The position numbers were made by a program, and so were the translations under genes. The notes beneath the pieces are model-generated. The model saw nothing but the letters and a program-made list of their open reading frames with translations, did not search any database and was not told the origin of the DNA. From NCBI RefSeq assembly GCF_004341885.1, contig NZ_SLVX01000001.1, positions 1-64,000 of the forward strand: a DNA stretch of 64,000 bases, read 5' to 3'. This DNA comes from Shinella granuli. GTDB taxonomy: Bacteria > Pseudomonadota > Alphaproteobacteria > Rhizobiales > Rhizobiaceae. Shown here in pieces: positions 17,226 through 25,942 of this stretch; within the stretch, counting starts at the first letter, position 1; the number at the start of each line of letters is the position of its first letter.

Positions 17226-17450
17226 ATGAAGTTCATCGATCCCGATCATCCGTTCTACCGTCCGCTCTGGCGGCGGCTGCTTCTGGTCGGGGCCTGTGCG
17301 GCATGGACGGCGGTGGAATTCTACAATGGCGAGCAGACCTGGGGCACGATCTTCCTCGTCGTCTCGGCCTATACCTTCGCGCAGCTCATCCTCTTCTTCA
17401 AGCCCTCCGATCCGGCCGCAAAGCCGCCGGAGCAGGAGCCGAAGGGCTAG
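17226..17450 (+). CDS. Small two-helix membrane protein
   Basis: A 74-residue protein with two hydrophobic segments, LLLVGACAAWTAVEFY (about residues 19-34) and IFLVVSAYTFAQLILFF (about 41-57), and a charged, Pro-rich tail. The N-terminus (DPDHPFYRPLWRR) is a pattern I have seen in small conserved rhizobial membrane proteins of unknown role. It has a GAGGAG ribosome site and follows the PanB-like gene by 61 bp. Confidence 0.7.
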   Translation: MKFIDPDHPFYRPLWRRLLLVGACAAWTAVEFYNGEQTWGTIFLVVSAYTFAQLILFFKPSDPAAKPPEQEPKG

Positions 17451-17451
17451 A

Positions 17452-17496
17452 GCAATTCCAGCAAAAGTGCGAAGCGGTCTTGCGTTCGGAATTGCG
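17452..17496. repeat. 45-bp dispersed repeat, copy A
   Basis: The segment beginning GCAATTCCAGCAAAAGTGCG and ending TTCGGAATTGCG recurs, inverted and diverged, at 34806-34850. The ends are complementary (GCAATTCC / GGAATTGC), so each copy can fold. It lies between convergent genes together with a following imperfect hairpin (AGCGTTTTCGC...GCGGAAACGCTT, 17514-17555) and probably ends transcripts. This kind of element is a common intergenic repeat in rhizobia. Confidence 0.75.
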
Positions 17497-17564
17497 TAAA
17501 AACAAAGAGCCAGAGCGTTTTCGCGATTCGAGGAAAAGCGGAAACGCTTTCAGGCGCATTGCCA

Positions 17565-18068
17565 TCAGCGCGACAGGCCGAGGCTCCTTTCGACATTGAT
17601 CCGCCGGATCGTCTCGTCGATCAGCATGTTGGCGATCTTCATGCGCAGCGTCGCATTGGCACGCAGCTCCTCCGGTGCGCGATCGGGATGGTTTTCCCGG
17701 GCAAAACCGCGCCGGCGGGCGAGCAGCTCGTCCACGCTTTCCTTGCCGTCAAGGCCAAGGTCGCTGGCCACCTCCTCCGGCGCGATGCGCAGGAGATGCG
17801 GTGGGGGCGGAGGCGGTTCGGCGGGCGCCGGTTGCTCCGGCTCGGCCGGAGCGGGTTCCTCGTAGAGATCGAGATAGGCGGCGGCCGCCTGCGAGCCGGA
17901 GACGAAGGCGCCGCCCGTGCCGAGGCCGGCAAAGCCGGAGGGCAGGCCGCGCACCTCGGCCGGGCCGTCGTCCTCGCGCGCTTCGTCCTCCGCGGCATCC
18001 TCGGCCGCCTGGCGCGCCTCGGCCTTCAGCCGCTCCAGCACGGATTCGAAAACGGTCATGCCGAACAT
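17565..18068 (-). CDS. J-domain-like protein with HPD motif
   Basis: A 167-residue protein. The N-terminal part (MTVFESVLERLKAEAR, then an acidic Glu/Ala stretch) looks helical; residues 70-90 are a Pro/Ala-rich linker with a run of six prolines; the C-terminal 75 residues contain LLARRRGFARENHPDRAPEE, with the HPD tripeptide that stimulates DnaK. It is a degenerate J-domain at the C-terminus rather than a classical DnaJ. It lies 12 bp from the LysR gene stop on the same strand. Start could be ATG 18068 or 18059. Partner unknown. Confidence 0.68.
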   Translation of the reverse strand: MFGMTVFESVLERLKAEARQAAEDAAEDEAREDDGPAEVRGLPSGFAGLGTGGAFVSGSQAAAAYLDLYEEPAPAEPEQPAPAEPPPPPPHLLRIAPEEVASDLGLDGKESVDELLARRRGFARENHPDRAPEELRANATLRMKIANMLIDETIRRINVERSLGLSR

Positions 18069-18079
18069 GAAAGACCTCC

Positions 18080-19087
18080 TCAGTCCGGCGAAAGCATCCG
18101 GCTGCGTTGCAGGATCAGATCATAAAGCAGTTTGGCGCTCGGCGGCAGCGCCCTGCCTTTTATGGAGATAAGGCTGTACGGCTTGATGTCGATCTCGAAA
18201 TCGGTGTTGAGGATGCTGATTTCGCCGGCCTGCGCGCCGACATCGGCGATGAAGACGGCCATGTCGCGGGCGACGGGGGCGATTGCGTTCGAACCGCAGA
18301 CGATCGCGGTCGTCAGCAGGATGGACGAGGTGTTGACCACGGTGGAGGGCAGCGGCACGCCGGCGGCGAGGAACAGGTCCTCGATGCGCCGGCGAAGCAG
18401 CGTGCCGGCCGGCTGGAAGACCCAGTCGTAATGCGGCAGGTCGGCAAGGCTGGCGGCGGGTTTTTCGAGCAGCGGATGGCCCTTGCGCACGATGAGGCAG
18501 GCCTTTTCGATGCCGATCTCGGTGACGTTGAAGAGCCGCGGGTTGAGATCGTCGGGCACGCGGGCGATGATGAAGTCCTGCCGTGCCGCCAGCAGCTCGC
18601 GGGCGAGCACGTTGCTCGTCTCCAAGCGCACATTCACCTCGATGCCGGGATAGGCGGCGCTGACCTGCTGGATCGCCGGCACGGCAAGGCTGATCGCCGG
18701 CGCCGTCACCGAGCCGAGGAAGACCGAGCCGCCGGTGCCCGATTTCAGGGCGGACAGCTCGCGGTCGACTTCGCGCAGCTCGAGCAGAATGGTGCGCGCC
18801 CGGCGCGCGAAGGCCCGGCCGAAGGCCGTGAGCGCCACGCCGCGCGAGACGCGCTCGCACAGTTGCGCCTTGAGGATGGTCTCCATTTCCGTCAGCATGC
18901 GGGAGGCGGCGGGCTGCGAGATGTTCAGCGCATCGGCTGCCGCGCTGACCTGCCTGTGCTCCTCGATGGCGACGATCATGCGCAGGTGATTGAGCTTCAG
19001 GCCGCTGCGTAGGAGGCCGACACCCTGGAGGTCGCCGCCGCTCTCGCCGGGAAAGAGCTGCTCGTCGATGTCATCGTCCAGACGCAT
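18080..19087 (-). CDS. gbpR: LysR-family regulator, GbpR-like
   Basis: A 335-residue LysR regulator. The helix-turn-helix RQVSAAADALNISQPAASRMLTEME is at about residues 43-67, preceded by an unusual 35-residue N-terminal extension, and the effector domain follows from about 120. It is divergent from chvE. In Agrobacterium and related bacteria GbpR sits in exactly this place and activates chvE in response to arabinose, galactose and fucose. The name is given on position and family. Two palindromes in the intergenic region are candidate binding sites. Confidence 0.82.
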   Translation of the reverse strand: MRLDDDIDEQLFPGESGGDLQGVGLLRSGLKLNHLRMIVAIEEHRQVSAAADALNISQPAASRMLTEMETILKAQLCERVSRGVALTAFGRAFARRARTILLELREVDRELSALKSGTGGSVFLGSVTAPAISLAVPAIQQVSAAYPGIEVNVRLETSNVLARELLAARQDFIIARVPDDLNPRLFNVTEIGIEKACLIVRKGHPLLEKPAASLADLPHYDWVFQPAGTLLRRRIEDLFLAAGVPLPSTVVNTSSILLTTAIVCGSNAIAPVARDMAVFIADVGAQAGEISILNTDFEIDIKPYSLISIKGRALPPSAKLLYDLILQRSRMLSPD

Positions 19088-19110
19088 TGGTTACCTCGAT
19101 CAATAAAATA

Positions 19111-19147
19111 GTATATATCCGACATTATATACCAGATTTGATATCAA
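19111..19147. promoter_or_regulatory. AT-rich palindromes between gbpR and chvE
   Basis: A perfect 7-bp inverted repeat GTATATA-N8-TATATAC (19111-19132) and a 10-bp palindrome TTGATATCAA (19138-19147) lie in an AT-rich island that stands out from the GC-rich surroundings. LysR proteins bind T-N11-A dyads of this sort, usually in two adjacent sites. A -35-like TTGACA follows at 19166-19171, but I see no good -10 for it. Confidence 0.55.
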
Positions 19148-19343
19148 TTTAGAAGTTCATTGCATTTGACAGTTATGGCAATTCGTAAGAGGTTGCGCCA
19201 ATGTGCGCTGGGGTCCTTGGGAGTGGGGACCGGCGGGCTTTCTGCCCTCCAGTCCAGGCCGTCGTCTGAATGCGACCCCGCCCGTGCACAGAACAATGCC
19301 TGGCCGCAATTTCGGCCAGTGCGCACCAGGGAGAGACCTTTCA

Positions 19344-20417
19344 ATGAAAATGATCACTTCGCTTCTCGCCGCCGCTGCCGTCAGCGTCGCGTCGTTCGTG
19401 GCGCCGTCCTTCGCCCAGGACAAGGGCATGGTCGGCATTTCCATGCCCACCAAGACCTCGACCCGCTGGATTTCCGACGGCGAGACGATGGAAAAGCTTT
19501 TCAAGGAAGCCGGCTACACGCCGGACCTGCAGTTCGCTGACGACGATATCCCGAACCAGCTCGCCCAGATCGAGAACATGGTCACCAAGGGCGCGAAGGT
19601 CCTTGTCATCGGCGCCATCGACGGCACGACGCTTTCCGACATCCTCCAGAAGTCGGCCGATGCCGGCGTGAAGGTCATCGCCTATGACCGTCTGATCCGC
19701 GATTCGGGCAATGTCGACTACTACGCCACCTTCGACAATTTCCAGGTCGGCGTTCTCCAGGCCACCAGCCTCGTCGACGGCCTCAAGGCGAAGTTCCCGG
19801 ACACCAAGCCGTGGAACGTCGAACTCTTCGGCGGTTCGCCGGACGACAACAACGCCTTCTTCTTCTATGATGGCGCGATGTCGGTCATCCAGCCGCTGAT
19901 CGACAGCGGCGACATCGTCATCAAGTCGGGCCAGACCGGCATGGAAACGGTCGGCACGCTGCGTTGGGACGGCGCCGTCGCGCAGGCCCGCATGGAGAAC
20001 CTGCTCTCCTCGACCTACACGGACGGCCGCGTCGATGGCGTGCTCTCGCCCTATGACGGCCTGTCCATCGGCATCCTGTCGGCGCTGAAGGGTGTCGGCT
20101 ACGGCTCGGGCGACCAGCCGATGGCCGTCGTCACCGGCCAGGACGCCGAGCTGCCTTCCGTCAAGTCGATCCTCGCCGACGAGCAGTATTCGACGGTCTT
20201 CAAGGACACGCGCGAACTCGCCAGGGTCACGGTCGGCATGGTCAATGCCATCCTCGACGGCAAGGAGCCGGAAGTGAACGACACCAAGACCTATGACAAC
20301 GGCGTCAAGGTCGTTCCGTCCTACCTCTTGAAGCCCGTCGCCGTCGACAAGTCCAACGCGGAGCAGATCCTCGTCACGGACTCGGCCTATTACACGGCCG
20401 ACCAGCTGAAGAACTGA
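19344..20417 (+). CDS. chvE: Multiple-sugar periplasmic binding protein ChvE
   Basis: A 357-residue exported sugar receptor. The signal peptide [20 protein letters not shown] ends at PSFA|QD (about residue 24); ATG 19344 was chosen for it. Characteristic ChvE segments are [48 protein letters not shown] and [15 protein letters not shown]. ChvE binds galactose, arabinose, glucose and acidic sugars; in Agrobacterium it also signals to the virulence sensor VirA. Here it heads the chvE-gguABC operon and is followed by a hairpin with a T-rich tail that may lower transcription into gguA. Confidence 0.93.
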   Translation: MKMITSLLAAAAVSVASFVAPSFAQDKGMVGISMPTKTSTRWISDGETMEKLFKEAGYTPDLQFADDDIPNQLAQIENMVTKGAKVLVIGAIDGTTLSDILQKSADAGVKVIAYDRLIRDSGNVDYYATFDNFQVGVLQATSLVDGLKAKFPDTKPWNVELFGGSPDDNNAFFFYDGAMSVIQPLIDSGDIVIKSGQTGMETVGTLRWDGAVAQARMENLLSSTYTDGRVDGVLSPYDGLSIGILSALKGVGYGSGDQPMAVVTGQDAELPSVKSILADEQYSTVFKDTRELARVTVGMVNAILDGKEPEVNDTKTYDNGVKVVPSYLLKPVAVDKSNAEQILVTDSAYYTADQLKN

Positions 20418-20434
20418 TCGTTTCTTCCCCTTCG

Positions 20435-20460
20435 GGGTTCGCGCCTGGCTGCGCGAACCC
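20435..20460 (+). terminator. Hairpin/attenuator between chvE and gguA
   Basis: A perfect 10-bp stem GGGTTCGCGC/GCGCGAACCC with loop CTGGCT, followed by TCTTTTC. It looks like a partial rho-independent terminator 17 bp after chvE, expected to let only part of the transcripts continue into gguAB. Confidence 0.78.
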
Positions 20461-20537
20461 TCTTTTCTCCGGATCGCAGAGCGAATAGGCTCGGTTACCC
20501 CATCGATGGGTGATGGCCGGCCGCTGGAAACTGGTAC

Positions 20538-22073
20538 ATGAGCAAGACCCTTCTCGAAATGCGCGGCATCACGAAGACGTTTCCGGGCGTGAAGGCCCTC
20601 GACAACGTCAACCTGAAGGTCCGCGAAGGCGAGATCCACGCCCTTGTCGGCGAGAACGGCGCCGGCAAATCCACCCTCATGAAGGTGCTGAGCGGCGTCT
20701 ATCCGGCCGGCTCCTACGAGGGCGAAATCCATTTCGACGGCGAGGTCCGCCGCTTCTCCACGATCTCCGACAGCGAGCATCTGGGCATCATCATCATCCA
20801 CCAGGAGCTGGCGCTGGTGCCGCTGCTGTCGATCGCGGAAAACATCTTCCTCGGCAACGAGGTGGCGACGAACGGCGTGATCGACTGGAAGCTCGCCTTC
20901 CGCCGCACGCAGGAGCTGCTCGACAAGGTCGGCCTCAAGGAGCCGCCGGGCACGCTGATCACCGATATCGGCGTCGGCAAGCAGCAGCTCGTCGAGATCG
21001 CCAAGGCGCTCTCCAAGAAGGTTCGCCTGCTCATCCTCGACGAGCCGACCGCTTCGCTCAACGAGAAGGACTCCGACGCGCTCCTGAAGCTGCTCATGGA
21101 GTTCCGAACGCAGGGCATGACCTCGATCATCATCTCGCACAAGCTGAACGAGATCAAAAAGGTCGCCGACCAGATCACCATCCTGCGCGACGGCGGCACC
21201 GTCGAGACGCTGGACTGTCATCACGAGGACATTTCCGAGGACCGCATCATCAAGGGCATGGTCGGCCGCGAGATGGAGGACCGCTACCCGGCGCGCGAGC
21301 CTGATATCGGCGAGACGCTGCTGGAGGTGAAGAACTGGAACGTCTTCCACCAGCATCACCGCGACCGGCAGTTCCTGCACGATATCAGCTTCAACGTGCG
21401 CGCCGGCGAGGTCGTCGGCATTGCCGGCCTGATGGGCGCGGGGCGCACCGAAACGGCGATGAGCCTCTTCGGCAGGAGCTGGGGCCACAAGATTACCGGC
21501 GACGTCTCCATGCGCGGCAAGCCGGTGGATGTCAGCACGATCCCGAAGGCGATCGAGGCCGGCCTTGCCTATGTGACCGAGGACCGCAAGCAGCTCGGCC
21601 TCGTGCTGATCGACAACATCATGCACAACACGACGCTCGCCAATCTCGGCGGCGTTTCGAAGGCGACGGTCATCGACAACCGGCAGGAGGCCAAGGTCGC
21701 CTCCGGCTATCGCCAGAAGCTGCGCATCCGCTCGCACTCGATCTATCAGGAGGCGGTCAATCTTTCGGGCGGCAACCAGCAGAAGGTCGTGCTGTCCAAG
21801 TGGCTCTTCACCAATCCCGAGGTTCTGATCCTCGATGAACCCACGCGCGGCATCGATGTCGGCGCCAAGTTCGAAATCTATACCATCATCAACCAGCTTG
21901 CCGCCGAGGGCAAGGGCATCCTGATGATCTCGTCGGAGATGCCGGAACTGCTCGGGACCTGCGATCGCATCTATGTCATGAACGAAGGACGCATCGTGGC
22001 CGAGCTTTCCAAGGCGGAAGCAAGCCAGGAATCCATCATGCGCGCCATCATGCGCTCCGGGGAGAAACACTGA
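20538..22073 (+). CDS. gguA: Sugar ABC transporter ATP-binding protein GguA
   Basis: A 511-residue tandem ATPase of the RbsA/MglA type. Domain 1 has Walker [10 protein letters not shown] (about residues 38-46) and Walker [10 protein letters not shown]; domain 2 has the weak loop GLMGAGRTE and signature [14 protein letters not shown] near 410, then [13 protein letters not shown]. It drives import of sugars bound by ChvE through GguB. No good ribosome site is visible ahead of the ATG, and a hairpin precedes the gene, so it is probably made at a lower level than ChvE. Its stop overlaps the gguB start (TGATG). Confidence 0.93.
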   Translation: MSKTLLEMRGITKTFPGVKALDNVNLKVREGEIHALVGENGAGKSTLMKVLSGVYPAGSYEGEIHFDGEVRRFSTISDSEHLGIIIIHQELALVPLLSIAENIFLGNEVATNGVIDWKLAFRRTQELLDKVGLKEPPGTLITDIGVGKQQLVEIAKALSKKVRLLILDEPTASLNEKDSDALLKLLMEFRTQGMTSIIISHKLNEIKKVADQITILRDGGTVETLDCHHEDISEDRIIKGMVGREMEDRYPAREPDIGETLLEVKNWNVFHQHHRDRQFLHDISFNVRAGEVVGIAGLMGAGRTETAMSLFGRSWGHKITGDVSMRGKPVDVSTIPKAIEAGLAYVTEDRKQLGLVLIDNIMHNTTLANLGGVSKATVIDNRQEAKVASGYRQKLRIRSHSIYQEAVNLSGGNQQKVVLSKWLFTNPEVLILDEPTRGIDVGAKFEIYTIINQLAAEGKGILMISSEMPELLGTCDRIYVMNEGRIVAELSKAEASQESIMRAIMRSGEKH

Positions 22074-23281
22074 TGTCCACCGATACCGCGACCAAGACGA
22101 CCCAGCCTTCGGTGGGAGACTACCTGCGCAGGAACATCCGCGAATACGGCCTGCTCGTCGCGCTCGTCGTGATCATGATCTTCTTCCAGGTCATCACCAA
22201 CGGCGTGCTCTTCCGCCCGGTCAACATCACCAACCTCGTCTTGCAGAACTCGTTCATCGTCATCATGGCGCTGGGCATGCTGCTGATCATCGTGGCGGGG
22301 CATATCGACCTGTCGGTCGGCTCCATCGTCGCCTTCATCGGCGCGATCTCGGCGATCATGCTGGTGAAATGGGGGCTGCCGGCGATCGTCGTCGTGCCGC
22401 TCTGCATCCTCGTCGGCGCGATCATGGGCGCGGCGCAGGGCTATTGGGTGGCCTACCAGAAGATCCCGTCCTTCATCGTCACGCTCGCCGGCATGCTGGT
22501 CTTCCGCGGCATGACCTATGTCGTGCTCGGTGGCCGTCCGGTCGGCCCGTTCCCGAAGGATTTTCAGATCCTCTCCACCGGTTTCGTGCCGGATTTCCTG
22601 TCGCTCACGGACCCTGCGACGAGCCTCATCAAGAACTATTTCGCGCTCCTCGTCGTCATCCTGCTGGTCGGCTATGCCATCTATGCCGGGCTTCGCGAGC
22701 GGCGCATGAACACGCTGCACGAGACGGAGAACGAGCCCTTCGCCTTCTTCGCCGTGCAGATGGCGGTCATCAGCGCGGTGGCGATCTTCCTCGGCTTCCA
22801 GCTCTCCACCTATCGCGGCCTGCCGAACGTTCTCGTCGTCATGGGCCTGCTCATCGCGCTCTATACCTTCGTGACGACGCGCACGACGATCGGCCGGCGC
22901 ATCTACGCCATGGGCGGCAACGAGAAGGCGGCGAAGCTCTCGGGCATCAATACCGAGCGGCTGACCTTCTACACCTTCGTGAACATGGGGGCGCTCGCCG
23001 CGCTCGCCGGCATGATCATCGCCGCCCGCCTCAATTCGGCGACGCCGAAGGCCGGCGTCGGCTTCGAACTCGACGTCATCGCGGCCTGCTTCATCGGCGG
23101 CGCCTCGGCCTCGGGCGGCGTCGGCAAGATCACCGGCGCGGTCATCGGCGCCTTCATCATGGGCGTCATGAACAACGGCATGTCGATCATGGGCATCGGC
23201 ATCGACTACCAGCAGCTCATCAAGGGCCTGGTGCTGCTCGCCGCCGTGTTCTTCGACGTCTACAACAAGAACAAGGGCTGA
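22073..23281 (+). CDS. gguB: Sugar ABC transporter permease GguB
   Basis: A 402-residue CUT2 permease with about ten membrane segments, the first VALVVIMIFFQVITNGVLF near residue 27. [12 protein letters not shown] near 77 and IGGASASGGVGKITGA near 345 are the family signatures. The length exceeds RbsC because of an extra membrane/loop insert around residues 170-260, shared with XylH-type permeases. It overlaps gguA by one base and is part of the chvE-gguABC system. Confidence 0.93.
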   Translation: MSTDTATKTTQPSVGDYLRRNIREYGLLVALVVIMIFFQVITNGVLFRPVNITNLVLQNSFIVIMALGMLLIIVAGHIDLSVGSIVAFIGAISAIMLVKWGLPAIVVVPLCILVGAIMGAAQGYWVAYQKIPSFIVTLAGMLVFRGMTYVVLGGRPVGPFPKDFQILSTGFVPDFLSLTDPATSLIKNYFALLVVILLVGYAIYAGLRERRMNTLHETENEPFAFFAVQMAVISAVAIFLGFQLSTYRGLPNVLVVMGLLIALYTFVTTRTTIGRRIYAMGGNEKAAKLSGINTERLTFYTFVNMGALAALAGMIIAARLNSATPKAGVGFELDVIAACFIGGASASGGVGKITGAVIGAFIMGVMNNGMSIMGIGIDYQQLIKGLVLLAAVFFDVYNKNKG

Positions 23282-23411
23282 CCGGGGAACACCGGTCCGC
23301 CCAAGGATTGCAAACGTGTTTGACCGGCTGCGGATGCGGCCAGTGCGGTGACGTCTGTCCGCCGCAGGTGCGGAGCTTTGGCCGGGCCCAGGCTTCAGGA
23401 AGGAAACGAAA

Positions 23412-24407
23412 ATGCTGATGTCACAGGTCGCAAATGCCGACGGTTCGATCACGGTGGTCGTGCGCGAGGAGGGTGGCGAGGGCCGCGCGGTGAAGGGGGC
23501 GGACAGCGTCTATGCGCTCGCCATGGAAGCCGCCAACAGCGGGCAGTCCCTGAAGACCGTCATCGACGCGAAGGGCCTCGGCGCGGCCGTCGATCTGGAG
23601 GCGGCCTATGCCGCGGGCCGGCTGCTCTCGCCGATCACCCATCCGGACGCCGCCCATCTCCACCTGACCGGCACGGGCCTCACCCATCTCGGCTCCGCGG
23701 CCACGCGCGATTCCATGCACAAGAAGACGACGGAGGCGGCCGAGGAGAGCCTGACCGATTCCATGAAGATGTTCCGCATGGGCCTTGAAGGCGGCAAGCC
23801 GAAGCCCGGCGAAAAGGGCGTGCAGCCGGAATGGTTCTACAAGGGCAACGGCACGCAGGCGGTGGCGCCGGGCAGCCCGCTCACCTCGCCCTCCTTCGCG
23901 CTCGATGGCGGCGAGGAGCCGGAAATGGCCGGCATCTACGTCATCGCCGCCGATGGTGCGCCCTTCCGTATCGGCTTTGCCGTCTCGAACGAATTCTCCG
24001 ACCATGTGACGGAGCGCATCAACTATCTCTACCTCGCCCATTCGAAGCTTCGCCAGGCGAGCTTCGGACCGGAGATCCGCGTCGGCGCCGCGCCTGACGA
24101 TATCCGCGGTTTCTCGCGCATCGTCCGCGGCGGCAAGGTCCTGTGGGAAAAGCCCTTCGTCTCCGGCGAGGCGAACATGTCCCACACCTTCGCCAACCTT
24201 GAATACCACCATTTCAAATACGGCCTGTTCCGTGCCCCGGGCGATGTCCATGTCCATATGTTCGGCACGGCGACGCTCTCCTTCGGCGACGGCATCCGCA
24301 CCGAGGCGGGGGACGTGTTCGAGATCGGGGCCGACGGTTTCGGCCTGCCGCTGCGCAATCCCTTGGCGATTGCCAGGGAAGAAGAGATCGAAATCCGCCA
24401 ATTGTAG
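23412..24407 (+). CDS. gguC: GguC / AraD1-type FAH-family protein
   Basis: A 331-residue protein of the fumarylacetoacetate-hydrolase fold, GguC/AraD1 group. GguC was first named for its linkage to chvE; FAH-family members are known to dehydrate 2-keto-3-deoxy-pentonates. The C-terminal part, HTFANLEYHHFKYGLFRAPG (about residues 258-277) and VHMFGTATLSFGDG, includes family-conserved residues. Here it stands directly before an alpha-ketoglutarate semialdehyde dehydrogenase and an L-arabinonate dehydratase, so the middle step, 2-keto-3-deoxy-L-arabinonate to alpha-ketoglutarate semialdehyde, is the natural role. That role is inference from order. Start may be ATG 23412 or 23418; GGAAGG lies upstream. 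Confidence 0.85.
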   Translation: MLMSQVANADGSITVVVREEGGEGRAVKGADSVYALAMEAANSGQSLKTVIDAKGLGAAVDLEAAYAAGRLLSPITHPDAAHLHLTGTGLTHLGSAATRDSMHKKTTEAAEESLTDSMKMFRMGLEGGKPKPGEKGVQPEWFYKGNGTQAVAPGSPLTSPSFALDGGEEPEMAGIYVIAADGAPFRIGFAVSNEFSDHVTERINYLYLAHSKLRQASFGPEIRVGAAPDDIRGFSRIVRGGKVLWEKPFVSGEANMSHTFANLEYHHFKYGLFRAPGDVHVHMFGTATLSFGDGIRTEAGDVFEIGADGFGLPLRNPLAIAREEEIEIRQL

Positions 24408-24455
24408 GGGATGTGCCGCCTCCGTGCGGCACGGGACAGACAGGAGGCCTTGCCC

Positions 24456-25889
24456 ATGACGATCCACCAGAACCTGATTGCCGGCGAATGGGTCGGCTCG
24501 GACGCGATCCGGAACATCAACCCGTCGAACACGAACGACGTGGTGGGCGAATATGCCCGCGCCTCCGCCGAGGATACCGGGGCGGCGATCGCGGCGGCGA
24601 AGGCCGCGTTTCCGGCCTGGTCGCGCTCCGGCATCCTGGAGCGCCATGCGATCCTCAGGAAGACCGCCGACGAGATTTTGGCCCGCAAGGACGAGCTCGG
24701 CCGGCTGCTCTCGCGTGAGGAGGGCAAGACGCTGGCCGAAGGCATCGGCGAGACGGTGCGCGCCGGACAGATCTTCGATTTCTTCGCCGGTGAATGCCTG
24801 CGCCTTGCCGGCGAGGTGCTGCCTTCGGTGCGCCCGAATATCGGCGTCGAGATCACCCGCGAGCCGGTCGGCGTCGTCGGCATCATCACGCCGTGGAACT
24901 TCCCGATCGCCATTCCCGCCTGGAAGATCGCGCCGGCGCTCGCCTACGGCAACACGGTCGTCTTCAAGCCCGCCGAGCTGGTGCCTGGCTGTTCCTGGGC
25001 CATCGTCGACATCCTCGTGCGCGCCGGCCTGCCGAAGGGCGTGCTCAACCTCGTCATGGGCAAGGGCTCCGTCGTCGGCCAGACCATGCTCGACAGTCCC
25101 GATGTCAATGCCATCACCTTCACGGGGTCCACCGGCACCGGAAAACGCGTCGCGCTCGCCTCCGTCGAGCATAACCGCAAGTACCAGCTCGAAATGGGCG
25201 GCAAGAACCCCTTCGTCGTCCTCGACGACGCGGACCTTTCCGTTGCCGTGGAAGCCGCCGTCAACTCGGCCTTCTTCTCCACCGGCCAGCGCTGCACGGC
25301 CTCCTCGCGCGTCATCGTGACGGAAGGCATCCATGACAGATTCGTCGCCGCCGTCGGCGAGCGGCTGAAGAGCGTCGTCGTCGATGATGCCCTGAAGGCC
25401 GGCACGCATATCGGCCCGGTCGTCGACGAGAGCCAGCTCAAGCAGGACACGGACTATATCGAGATCGGCCAAAAGGAAGGCGCGAAGCTTGCCTTCGGCG
25501 GCGAGCGCCTGAAGCGCGATACGCCCGGCTTCTATCTCGCGCCCGCGCTCTTTACCGAGGCGACGAACGACATGCGCATTTCGCGCGAGGAAATCTTCGG
25601 CCCGGTCGCCGCGGTCATCCGCGTCAAGGACTATGAGGAAGCGCTCGCCGTCGCCAACGACACGTCCTTCGGCCTCTCCTCCGGCATCGCCACGACCAGC
25701 CTCAAGTATGCGACGCATTTCAAGCGCAATGCGGAGGCCGGCATGGTCATGGTCAACCTGCCGACGGCGGGCGTCGATTTCCACGTGCCCTTCGGCGGGC
25801 GCAAGGGCTCTTCGCACGGCCCGCGCGAGCAGGGCCGCTATGCCAGCGAATTCTACACAACCGTCAAGACCGCCTACACCCTGGCGTGA
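24456..25889 (+). CDS. Alpha-ketoglutarate semialdehyde dehydrogenase
   Basis: A 477-residue aldehyde dehydrogenase. The substrate/cofactor motif ITPWNFPIAIPAWKIAPALA (about residues 147-166), FTGSTGTGKRV near 226, catalytic Glu in LEMGGKNPF near 250 and catalytic Cys in FFSTGQRCTASS near 286 are all present. It should oxidise 2,5-dioxopentanoate to 2-oxoglutarate with NAD(P). The placement between gguC and the L-arabinonate dehydratase identifies this substrate over succinate semialdehyde. ATG 24456 has an AGGAGG ribosome site nearby. Confidence 0.87.
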   Translation: MTIHQNLIAGEWVGSDAIRNINPSNTNDVVGEYARASAEDTGAAIAAAKAAFPAWSRSGILERHAILRKTADEILARKDELGRLLSREEGKTLAEGIGETVRAGQIFDFFAGECLRLAGEVLPSVRPNIGVEITREPVGVVGIITPWNFPIAIPAWKIAPALAYGNTVVFKPAELVPGCSWAIVDILVRAGLPKGVLNLVMGKGSVVGQTMLDSPDVNAITFTGSTGTGKRVALASVEHNRKYQLEMGGKNPFVVLDDADLSVAVEAAVNSAFFSTGQRCTASSRVIVTEGIHDRFVAAVGERLKSVVVDDALKAGTHIGPVVDESQLKQDTDYIEIGQKEGAKLAFGGERLKRDTPGFYLAPALFTEATNDMRISREEIFGPVAAVIRVKDYEEALAVANDTSFGLSSGIATTSLKYATHFKRNAEAGMVMVNLPTAGVDFHVPFGGRKGSSHGPREQGRYASEFYTTVKTAYTLA

Positions 25890-25942
25890 GACAAAGGCTG
25901 GCCGGTGCCCTGCGCCGGACGGCCCCTTCAAGGACTGGAAAG

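Noticed and set aside
19341-22070. A 909-codon minus-strand frame opposite chvE and gguA
   Set aside because: Long but purely a GC-bias shadow; the plus-strand proteins have full family motifs and a signal peptide.
23282-23411. Small GTG-started frame between gguB and gguC
   Set aside because: Only about 11 codons and no ribosome site; treated as part of an ordinary intergenic gap.
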